From the NCBI GenBank assembly GCA_949524905.1, contig CATINC010000007.1:186001-250000 (forward strand): a stretch of 64,000 nt of DNA, written 5' to 3'. Of the stretch, positions 56,807 through 64,000 are shown in pieces (position 1 is the stretch's first letter; each line of letters starts with the position of its first letter). The notes below the pieces were generated by a model. That model did not search any database. It worked only from the letters and a program-made list of their open reading frames with translations, and was not told where the DNA came from. A program made the position numbers and the translations under genes. The DNA comes from Opitutia bacterium UBA7350. Its GTDB lineage: Bacteria; Verrucomicrobiota; Verrucomicrobiia; Opitutales; Coraliomargaritaceae.

Positions 56807-59521
56807 TTAAGGCAGTAAGTTGCGCGGGTCGTATAGGGAGCGAATCTCCTGGTCATCCAGCTTGCCGGTGATGCGAAATTGCATGAGGTAGTTCAGCGGA
56901 TTGATGACATCCGTTATTCTTTTAAAGGGATTGATGCGTTTGCTCAGGTTACCGATAAGGTTAATACCAACAAGGATATCAAGGCTTTTGTTTTCGAGGT
57001 GGAGGGTGCCGTTAGCTTCGATATTAGCTTGTGGACCGTTTATATTTAAGGGGCTAAATTTCATAAAGCCGTCTTCGATAGCAAAATCACTTTCTATCTG
57101 GCTGAGCCTCAGTGAAGTAAATCCCAGAGGGGTTTTTTCAAGGATCATGGAGAGAGGGCCGAGCAGTTGAATGGAGCTGAGATCTTGGTCTTGGATTTCG
57201 AAATTGCCGTAGCCGAAATGGGCGTAAAGATTGTTTGCTGGCCCTAGCGTATGAATTTTTAAGTTAAGGCTGCTGCTCTGGCTTGAAGGCATGGAGTTGC
57301 TGCTGCTGGCGGGGGTCTCCTGATTAGATTCAAGTTTTGTTATAAAGGAACGAAAGTATGGGTAATCAGCGTCTTGAAGCTTTAGTTTTGCGCACAATTC
57401 GGCGGGTTCATCTAGGGAAGGGCGTTCGTGATCAATCATCCCCGTACCTTCGCCGCCGCCAAGGCCAAAGTGCAGGTCTCGGATATACATTTTATTTTTT
57501 TGGGCATGGAGCTTGAAGCGTAGGTAATCAAGGTCGGCGCTATGAAAGGTAAGGGGCGCATCTGCAACGACCTCAAGCTGGAGATGGCTGTGACCCAGAA
57601 ATTGCGGGTAATCCGCTTCTCGAAATTGGGCGGCTTTAAAGTTAAACTTGGTAGCATGTAGTGACTGGAAGATTTCTAGTTTCGTGGCAGTTTCTGTTGG
57701 TAGGAGTTTACGGATTTTACTTAAAGGCAGTGATCCATTGAGATCGTAACGAATGGCAGCTAAGTGGTGGATTTTGTCGCGGTATTGGGTGAATTGGAGG
57801 TCGCCATAAAGTCGGTGGGAGTCGCTGTGTGCATCTAGCGAATGAATTTCGACGTATCGATCTTTGCCACGCAGGGTTAGATGACCGTGGTCGATGGGAA
57901 CTTGGCGGTATGCAATTTGAGTGGCATTAAATTTTCCGTAATAGAAGTCTGCGGTCTTTCTTGATAAGTGCCCGTAAACAACACAGTCGCCTTCGACGTG
58001 GCTTAGCTCAGAAAAAGTTAAGTCTTTATTAAAAATCTGCTGCCACCACCGGGGCATGAAGGGGTTGTATTGATCGGGAAGAACTCTTCCTCGAGTGCTC
58101 AGGGCATAGATTTTTTCTTTGAGATTTAAGTGGTAGTCTAACTCAAGCCATTGGGAGCCTCGTTTAAAGCGAAATGAATCCACTGCGAGGTTATTGGCAT
58201 AATAGGCAGCGTTGAAACTGGCGTGATCGAAGGAAACGCCATTTAAATTAGGCTGACTAAAATGGGCGAAGGCTTGAAGCTGAGGCTGTTGAAAATGGGG
58301 TTGCCAATAAATCCGTGCCTTGCAAAGAGAGGACCCGTTGATTTTGGATTTTGGAATTTTGTAAGTTTGGAATTCTGGGATTAAACGTAATGGGTTAAAA
58401 TTCCCGGACAGAGTGCCGTTGCCAGAATAATCATCAAGATGCAGTTGGCTGTAAAACCGAAGGAAGCCATCAAAACCCTTGCCAGCCGCAGCGACTTGAA
58501 GGATGCCAGCGGAGGAGTGGTTCGTTTTCAGCTCAACCGCATGTATGATTTTCCCAAACCCTGATATTGCATCAGCGTAGATTTGGCAGTTCGGCAACTT
58601 ATCTTCTCTGAGGGCGAACGCAGATTGCTCGGGTATTTTTCCAGCTAGACCTTCGATACGTATACCCTGTGCCGGAAAAAAGGATTCTTGAGCCTGAAAA
58701 CGAAGGGGTTGATTAAGCTGGAAGTTCTTCGCCTTTAAAGATGCGCCGCCTTGTAACTGTAATTGTTGGATGGCAAAGTGCTCGCCTTGAAATTTCAAGG
58801 CATCAAAGAAAAACGAGAGGGCATAGGAGGCGCTGGAGATTCCGTTCGCCGAAGTATTTTTTTTGAGCTTAAGGTACAGCACCGGGCCCCTGGTTTTTTG
58901 AAGTAATTGCTCTAACTGGGAATAGGTTTCTGAGTGGTTTAATGGGGGGGTGAGCGAGTCATTGCGCTTGGGTTCTCCAAGGGTAAGATTTTGCAAGTCT
59001 GCTGGATGAAGGGTGGCGTTTCCGCATATCCGAAGGTTTTGGTATCGGGCAGTTAGAAACTCGAAATGTAGGGTTTCATTGAGTGCATCCCATTTAAGGG
59101 CAAAGTTTAGATCCGTGAGCCTTCCGAGTGGGCGGTCTTTTGTCTCAACTTTTTCCGTAGGATAAAGCGTACCTTGATAGAGCAAGACTTTTCGGAAGAA
59201 GGGTTGGCCAAAGGTTGGATACAGGCGTAGTTCTTTTGCTTCTGCGACGGCGGTATCGCTTGATTTTACAAAAGCGCGAAGCTCGTTGAACTGTATCGCG
59301 CCCGTAGGCAGTAGAAAGCAAGTCTTACCTTGGAGATAGTATCCTTGGTGCGCAGATTCTTTTAGCCATTGATTAACTTTATTAGCCGGTAAGGGGATGC
59401 GGTTGTAGGCAATAAGGCAATAGGCAAGGAAGCCTTGCAGGAGGAATACGAGCACAAGAATGGTTTGGAGGAGGTAAGTTCCTGCATGAATCCAGCGTAC
59501 CTTTGAATTATGTGAAGCCAT
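56807..59521 (-). CDS. AsmA-like large membrane protein
   Basis: 904 residues from the ATG at 59521 (a TTG three codons earlier is possible). One N-terminal membrane helix (about 13-35, LLQTILVLVFLLQGFLAYCL). A long beta-rich region follows with repeated LxLxG-type strands. The C-terminal domain, typical of AsmA/YhdP/TamB-like proteins, includes LRLSQIESDFAIEDGFMKFS, PLNINGPQANIEANGTLHLE and NPLNYLMQFRITGKLDD. These proteins form bridges that carry lipids between inner and outer membranes. It lies downstream of the Gld-type ABC genes, 19-28 bases after DUF4340. Confidence 0.75.
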   Translation of the reverse strand: MASHNSKVRWIHAGTYLLQTILVLVFLLQGFLAYCLIAYNRIPLPANKVNQWLKESAHQGYYLQGKTCFLLPTGAIQFNELRAFVKSSDTAVAEAKELRLYPTFGQPFFRKVLLYQGTLYPTEKVETKDRPLGRLTDLNFALKWDALNETLHFEFLTARYQNLRICGNATLHPADLQNLTLGEPKRNDSLTPPLNHSETYSQLEQLLQKTRGPVLYLKLKKNTSANGISSASYALSFFFDALKFQGEHFAIQQLQLQGGASLKAKNFQLNQPLRFQAQESFFPAQGIRIEGLAGKIPEQSAFALREDKLPNCQIYADAISGFGKIIHAVELKTNHSSAGILQVAAAGKGFDGFLRFYSQLHLDDYSGNGTLSGNFNPLRLIPEFQTYKIPKSKINGSSLCKARIYWQPHFQQPQLQAFAHFSQPNLNGVSFDHASFNAAYYANNLAVDSFRFKRGSQWLELDYHLNLKEKIYALSTRGRVLPDQYNPFMPRWWQQIFNKDLTFSELSHVEGDCVVYGHLSRKTADFYYGKFNATQIAYRQVPIDHGHLTLRGKDRYVEIHSLDAHSDSHRLYGDLQFTQYRDKIHHLAAIRYDLNGSLPLSKIRKLLPTETATKLEIFQSLHATKFNFKAAQFREADYPQFLGHSHLQLEVVADAPLTFHSADLDYLRFKLHAQKNKMYIRDLHFGLGGGEGTGMIDHERPSLDEPAELCAKLKLQDADYPYFRSFITKLESNQETPASSSNSMPSSQSSSLNLKIHTLGPANNLYAHFGYGNFEIQDQDLSSIQLLGPLSMILEKTPLGFTSLRLSQIESDFAIEDGFMKFSPLNINGPQANIEANGTLHLENKSLDILVGINLIGNLSKRINPFKRITDVINPLNYLMQFRITGKLDDQEIRSLYDPRNLLP

Positions 59522-59549
59522 GTCCTGCAAATGAATCGACTGCCATTAG

Positions 59550-61433
59550 TTACCGTGTTGGTTCTGGAGGATTTATGGGTTCGGGTAAAATTGGGGAGGT
59601 CAAAGGTGCTCCTTTTGCTTCCGGCGGAAGCAGGATGGGTTGTAGGTATGGCTGAAGGGCCTCAATCATTTTTTGATTAAGCTCAAAGGTACAATTATGT
59701 GCGGGGGAGCCGCCTATTTGTAGGGTCGCACTGAGCCGACGGGTAAAGGCGTAGCGTTGCGTCGTTTCGCGTCCTCCGTTGCCGTCGGGCAACAAAAGAC
59801 TGATCTCGAGGATGTATTCCCAAGGGGGTTCTACGCCGGTTTCTGAGAAGACATCATTGCGGTATCGATTAACGTGAAAGTCTCGGAGGCATTCAACCAA
59901 AGCGGCAGTTGCTGCGCGCCCGCTTGCAGTTTTTAGATCAAGGGCTTGAGTGTCCATTTCTGGATGGATGGGCTTGATTTTCAGAGCGGTAATGGTCGCC
60001 GCTTCCGGAAGCGTCAGGAGGGTTCTTTCGTAATATTCTGCCGGGTTAAGGCTGAGTTTATTTAGGAGGGGTTTGCGAGCAACTTCATAGATGAATGAAC
60101 TGGCAGAAGCTTGAGCATAGAGCCGTTCATCTTCATCTGAGGGATGCGCAAAAGCCAAGGTACGGGGCGTTTCGCCAGACAAGGTTAGTTCTACGACTCG
60201 TTGCGGATTGTTTAGGTTGAGCTGCACGAGATCTGCAGGGGAGGGGTTATCTATGACAAATTCCAGAGCACGCAATTGGGATAAATCACGGAGGAGAGAT
60301 TCAATATATGTAGCATCAGCCTGGCGGGGTTGAATGTCATCACCCGGTGCGGTTGCGACGATTTGCCAGTTGCCGTTTTCTAGTTTTTGCAGGCGAATTT
60401 CAGCTTCGTTTTCTCGGATCACTAACGAGTCGACCGTTTCGCTTGGGAATTCAAAAAAGTCGCGCTTTCGGAGGTCTTGTTGAGCTTCTCTGAGGGCGTC
60501 AATGTGCTGGATTGGGATGGTAAAAACAGTGGTCAAATCTTCTAGGCGGGCAAAATAGGTTGCCTCACCACGTGCGGAAGGGTCGGGGTTGCCGACAAGA
60601 AGGGTTCGCTCACGTTTATTGCCGTAGAGGGTGATACGCGCAGAAGGGGCATCCAAGCCCTGAGCAACGGGATCGCTTGAGTTATCCTCCACAAATCGAG
60701 TCACTTGCATGGAGCTCAATGACTGAATTGCGCTTTCAACCAGAGCAAGATCTGCGTTAGCACTGATTGGAGCTTCAAACTGCCAACGGTTGTCGATCTT
60801 TGAGAGCCGAACTTTTAGGCTGCCTGCTCCGGCGGCAGTCTTCATCTCTAATCCAAGGGCATCGATTTCAAAGACCGGAAGGTTAAAAATTTTCCGTGAA
60901 CGCAAGGCATCCAAGTCTATCAAAAGGCTGTCAATACTACTGCGGTCGACGGCGTATATGGTGGTAGCATTTGGCCCAAGCAGGTAGAGCTGGTTACCAA
61001 TCTCGGTGGGCGTCCCAATGCTGATGGAACGCAAGCCTTGATCGTGCGTTAGTTCAATGCGAAGCAAGGGGTCTTCGAATCCATAATCGGCGAGGGTCTG
61101 CCCAGATTCAAGGATCGCCTCCACCGAGAAAGAGGCATCCTCTTCGATAAATTGTAATTGATTGAGGATTCGGTTGACGGAGAAATAATTAGCGGGCCAT
61201 TTGATGGGATGGGTGATTTGCCAGTTTTCTCCATCGCGACTGATGGTGTACGGCAGGCCAAGTGCCCCACCGGAGAGTTTAATCTCGTTTGCGCTTGCGA
61301 CTTCAATGCGAATATTTTCAGCGAGTCGCTGGGCGTTTCTTTCAGCCTGGGAGCCTCTATGATGAAGGTAAAAGAGGAGGCTGAAGGCCATCCCGTTGAG
61401 GGCGAGAAGGAAGAGGGTGAATTTGATACGCAT
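59550..61433 (-). CDS. DUF4340 protein of the Gld-type ABC cluster
   Basis: 627 residues from the ATG at 61433; the open frame to 61535 overlaps GldG. One N-terminal membrane helix (KFTLFLLALNGMAFSLLFYL) then repeated DUF4340 units: LPYTISRDGENWQITHPIKW, LLIDLDALRSRKIFNLPVFE, WQFEAPISANADLALVESAI, and similar further down (NGNWQIVATAPGDD). The ending is Pro-rich. DUF4340 proteins follow ABC-2/GldG modules in many bacteria and are thought to face the periplasm. Confidence 0.82.
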   Translation of the reverse strand: MRIKFTLFLLALNGMAFSLLFYLHHRGSQAERNAQRLAENIRIEVASANEIKLSGGALGLPYTISRDGENWQITHPIKWPANYFSVNRILNQLQFIEEDASFSVEAILESGQTLADYGFEDPLLRIELTHDQGLRSISIGTPTEIGNQLYLLGPNATTIYAVDRSSIDSLLIDLDALRSRKIFNLPVFEIDALGLEMKTAAGAGSLKVRLSKIDNRWQFEAPISANADLALVESAIQSLSSMQVTRFVEDNSSDPVAQGLDAPSARITLYGNKRERTLLVGNPDPSARGEATYFARLEDLTTVFTIPIQHIDALREAQQDLRKRDFFEFPSETVDSLVIRENEAEIRLQKLENGNWQIVATAPGDDIQPRQADATYIESLLRDLSQLRALEFVIDNPSPADLVQLNLNNPQRVVELTLSGETPRTLAFAHPSDEDERLYAQASASSFIYEVARKPLLNKLSLNPAEYYERTLLTLPEAATITALKIKPIHPEMDTQALDLKTASGRAATAALVECLRDFHVNRYRNDVFSETGVEPPWEYILEISLLLPDGNGGRETTQRYAFTRRLSATLQIGGSPAHNCTFELNQKMIEALQPYLQPILLPPEAKGAPLTSPILPEPINPPEPTR

Positions 61434-61437
61434 GGTA

Positions 61438-62919
61438 TTAACGGCGGCGGATGATTGAAATAAGTATACCCAAGGCGGCAGCGGTAATTGGGAGGATGGC
61501 AAAATACCCGAGCAGGCGCTTAAGATCGCTCCCACTCACTACAAGCTGGTAACGATTGAGCGATTGAGCGGGAATGTTGAGTAGGACATTTCGGTTCAGC
61601 GACCAGTTTAGAGCATTAATCATGAGGGTATAGTTCCCGTAGATTTGGAAGCGGTTATTGGCAAGAAAGTCAGAATTACCAAAACAAACAACTCGACCCC
61701 CAGAGATGGAGAGTCCTAGAGCGGAGCTCGTGCTGCGTTGAGAAGCCACTGCAAGGCTGAGCGGTCCCTTGAGGTCTCGGTCGGGATCAAAGGCTATGGG
61801 GCGTTGAGTCCGGTAGTCTCTCTCTGCCCAGCTTTTCTCCGAGGTACCAATGAGATAACGCAAATTGAGGCTGTCGTCGGCGAGACTGGCGGGATCAATG
61901 CGTATAGGGCGCGATTGCCCAAAGTAAGCGGTAGCGTTGTAGTCGTAGAGTAATTTTGTGATAGGATGCTCGCTGAAATGCCGAACAATCATGTCGCCTT
62001 CTTGAGAGCGGTAGTTGGGTGCGACATCAACGGCGATGGTGTCTTCAACTAGGATGCCCCAGTCATAAAATAGGTCGTTCATCCCATGCTTCCTGCCAGG
62101 TTCTAGGGTAATCAGCAAACGGCCATTGCGGTCGCCGGCATAGCGTCTCAGTTTTTCAACTTCTGCGGGCGCAAGTGCCGCCTGAGGTGCTACTAAGAGG
62201 ATTAAAGCGGCATCCTCGGGGACAGCCTGCACGCGGGTAAGATCCAGTTCGCGTACGATAAATCCACGCTCCTTAAGGAAACTTTCCATGAGAGAGAGTC
62301 CACGGGTAGGGTGAACATCGCCAATGCGCATTTCGCCATGTCCGCTTAGAAAGTAGAGGATAGAGCTTTCTTCATTGGAGACCTCGAGGATGGCAGATGT
62401 TAGGATTCTTTCACCTCGGAAACTTTGCCACTGTCCGTTTTCAGCCTCGTAAAGTTCTGGAAGGTCAATCGTTCGAGTGCGGTCATTGGCGGCGATAATG
62501 ATAACATTTTCACGTTCAATGTTATAGGCTTGGACGAGTTCGCGGGTGCGCTTGCGTTGACGGAGCGCATCGACGTATTCCACGCGAACAAGAGCCTTAC
62601 CTTGACGCATTGAGTGGGCTTCGTACTCAAGGAGGAGCTTATTGAGGTCTTTGCGAATACGTTGAAGTTCGGGATCGTTGCCATCCTGAGCAATGGTAAC
62701 GATAATATCAACGGGATCTTGTAATTGCCGTAAGTAAGCTTGCGATTCTGCACTGATGCTGAATTGCTGGTTTTCAGTTAGATCGATGCGCGTAAAATAC
62801 TTCGAGGCGAGATAGTTTAGCATTAAGACAAGGCTTAATCCGAGAAGGATTTGAGCTAATCGGTTGAGTGCTTTCAAGCGACGGGCATGTCGAAATTCAT
62901 TGAGTCGAGCGGTTTTCAT
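61438..62919 (-). CDS. GldG-like ABC-associated substrate-binding/membrane protein
   Basis: 493 residues. N-terminal membrane helix (ALNRLAQILLGLSLVLMLNY), then ASKYFTRIDLTENQQFSISA, the GldG hallmark, followed by the ABC_transp_aux-like domain with ERENVIIIAANDRTRTIDLP, ILYFLSGHGEMRIGDVHPTR and LITLEPGRKHGMNDLFYDWG. A C-terminal helix (GYFAILPITAAALGILISII) closes it. It overlaps the permease start by one base. Confidence 0.88.
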   Translation of the reverse strand: MKTARLNEFRHARRLKALNRLAQILLGLSLVLMLNYLASKYFTRIDLTENQQFSISAESQAYLRQLQDPVDIIVTIAQDGNDPELQRIRKDLNKLLLEYEAHSMRQGKALVRVEYVDALRQRKRTRELVQAYNIERENVIIIAANDRTRTIDLPELYEAENGQWQSFRGERILTSAILEVSNEESSILYFLSGHGEMRIGDVHPTRGLSLMESFLKERGFIVRELDLTRVQAVPEDAALILLVAPQAALAPAEVEKLRRYAGDRNGRLLITLEPGRKHGMNDLFYDWGILVEDTIAVDVAPNYRSQEGDMIVRHFSEHPITKLLYDYNATAYFGQSRPIRIDPASLADDSLNLRYLIGTSEKSWAERDYRTQRPIAFDPDRDLKGPLSLAVASQRSTSSALGLSISGGRVVCFGNSDFLANNRFQIYGNYTLMINALNWSLNRNVLLNIPAQSLNRYQLVVSGSDLKRLLGYFAILPITAAALGILISIIRRR

Positions 62920-63683
62920 TATGCTTTAGCTTCAATGACTAGAGCGGAGAGCCCGAGAAGCATCAATCCGGAGCTAAGGTAGTAAAAGAAAGGGCGTGTG
63001 TCGACAATCCCGCGAGCAAAATCATCGAGGTGGTTAAAGATGTGCAGATAATCAACGGCAGCATGAATCCATGTGGGAAGGGCGACGCCTCCTTCGCTAA
63101 TGGCACCGAGTTGTTGACCGCCTACAATGATGACAAAAAGAAGGGTAAAAGCGAGCATTCCCGCAACCAATTGGCTTCGGGTAAGGCTGCTGGTAAAGAT
63201 GCCGATCGCAATAAAGAGAACCCCGCTAACAGCGATAAAAAGGAAGCTTCCAAAGAAAGGGGCACTGCTGAGGAAGATGGAACTGTCGTTGTTTTTGTTG
63301 AGCAGGTTTTCCGCGATTAGAGGAAAACCAAGGGTCGCAAGCCATAGTAGTAAGTAGAAACAATACGCACCGGAAAATTTACCCATCACAAGGGCAATGC
63401 GTGAAGTGGGCGTTGTTAGAAGCGTATCCAAGGTGCCGAGGCTGCGCTCCCCGGCGATGCTGCGCATGGTGAGCAGAGGCACGACAAAGAAAGTCGGAAT
63501 CCAAAAACTTTTGAAAAATTGCACGGTAGGTAGTTCGTCTTGCGGGGATGCAATCATTTCACGCAGAATAGCCCAGTACAGGAAGCCCATGAGGCAAAGG
63601 AAGAGTCCGCCTGCAAGATAGGTGGTCGGGCTGATTAGGAGCATTCGCAGCTCGTGTTTAAAAAGAATCCAGAAATGTCGCAT
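62919..63683 (-). CDS. ABC-2 type permease (GldF-like)
   Basis: 254 residues with six membrane helices: LISPTTYLAGGLFLCLMGFL, then PTFFVVPLLTMRSIAGERSLGTL (the characteristic ABC-2 intracellular loop), GAYCFYLLLWLATLGFPL, APFFGSFLFIAVSGVLFIAI, QLVAGMLAFTLLFVIIVGG, and a last helix LSSGLMLLGLSALVIEA. Partner of the ATPase encoded just upstream. Confidence 0.88.
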   Translation of the reverse strand: MRHFWILFKHELRMLLISPTTYLAGGLFLCLMGFLYWAILREMIASPQDELPTVQFFKSFWIPTFFVVPLLTMRSIAGERSLGTLDTLLTTPTSRIALVMGKFSGAYCFYLLLWLATLGFPLIAENLLNKNNDSSIFLSSAPFFGSFLFIAVSGVLFIAIGIFTSSLTRSQLVAGMLAFTLLFVIIVGGQQLGAISEGGVALPTWIHAAVDYLHIFNHLDDFARGIVDTRPFFYYLSSGLMLLGLSALVIEAKA

Positions 63684-63697
63684 AGGGCACTTTAAAT

Positions 63698-64000
63698 TTA
63701 GGCAATAGCGGTGGCAGGCTGCGGTTCAATGGTTTCTTCCCAAGAGCGTTTAGTTGCAGCTAAAAAGATGGCTTCTAGGTTGGGGGTTTGGGGTGCGAGA
63801 CTATGTAGGCTGATTTCGGGGGCTCCTTTTAATGCTTTCAGAATTTGAGAACCGGTAACTTCGGATTGCCCTACTATCAATTGCATTGACTGCAGCGCAT
63901 CGCTAACAGGATCACATTGAACAACATCACCTGAAATTCCTTTGTCCTCTAGGGCCTCTAGTAATCGGGCCTCTTTGCCAGCGAAGTGTAGGCAGAATCG
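63698..64000 (-). CDS. ABC transporter ATP-binding protein, C-terminal part
   Basis: The last 100 residues of the ATPase of the cluster (GldA-like). The start lies beyond the window; the frame is open from 64000. The Walker motifs are outside the window. The C-terminal part PNLEAIFLAATKRSWEET matches the ending of ABC-2 ATPases. It is 14 bases before the permease start. Confidence 0.7.
   Translation of the reverse strand, partial: RFCLHFAGKEARLLEALEDKGISGDVVQCDPVSDALQSMQLIVGQSEVTGSQILKALKGAPEISLHSLAPQTPNLEAIFLAATKRSWEETIEPQPATAIA

Overview
This is a bacterial chromosome segment. It most probably comes from the Verrucomicrobiota, class Opitutae (Puniceicoccales/Coraliomargarita-like). The evidence is a PEP-CTERM surface protein, TonB-dependent receptors of the verrucomicrobial type with a carboxypeptidase-like N-terminal domain, an OmcB-like DUF11 lipoprotein, a Gld-type ABC cluster, RNase Y, and an almost complete lack of Shine-Dalgarno sequences before starts. 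The taxonomic call rests on gene content and style only; no marker tree was run.

Layout. 1-0.24 kb: tail of mnmG. 0.24-9.85 kb: an accessory cell-surface island with a TonB-dependent receptor, a secreted beta-helix-type protein, a PEP-CTERM protein, a small exported protein, and two reverse-strand genes including a LolA-like envelope protein. 9.85-12.5 kb: a PhoB/PhoR-like two-component pair followed by trmB. Pho-box-like 11-bp direct repeats lie in front of the receptor and the beta-helix gene, and again between the reverse-strand genes, so the pair and the island plausibly form one regulon. 12.9-19.6 kb: complete F1Fo ATP synthase operon atpBEFHAGDC. 19.6-27.4 kb, reverse: coaX, birA, nadC, gmk, a membrane protein and metH.

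27.4-33 kb: lpxR-like outer-membrane enzyme (reverse) and a 1430-residue beta-helix surface protein (forward). A 74-bp piece of this protein's C-terminal coding region is repeated exactly, in the same reading frame, just upstream of the gene. 33-45.9 kb: housekeeping genes (rsmG, def, dsbD-like, gnd, prfA, prmC, purK, purE) with a SOUL-family protein, the OmcB-like lipoprotein, a HAD phosphatase and a PIG-L deacetylase. 46-54.9 kb: rapA, kamA (reverse), an ArsR regulator with polX, rny, and a DUF481 outer-membrane protein. 55 kb: tRNA-Asp(GUC), reverse. 55.2-56.8 kb: miaA and an HNH endonuclease. 56.8-64 kb, reverse: a Gld-type ABC exporter module (ATPase, permease, GldG-like, DUF4340) ending in an AsmA-like protein.

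The strongest leads are the Pho-box-like repeats tying the two-component pair to the surface island, the in-frame 74-bp repeat at the giant beta-helix gene, and a shared ATGYATTGATAT element in front of both metH and the ArsR gene, which suggests methionine/SAM-cycle control. No mobile element, CRISPR array or rRNA was seen.
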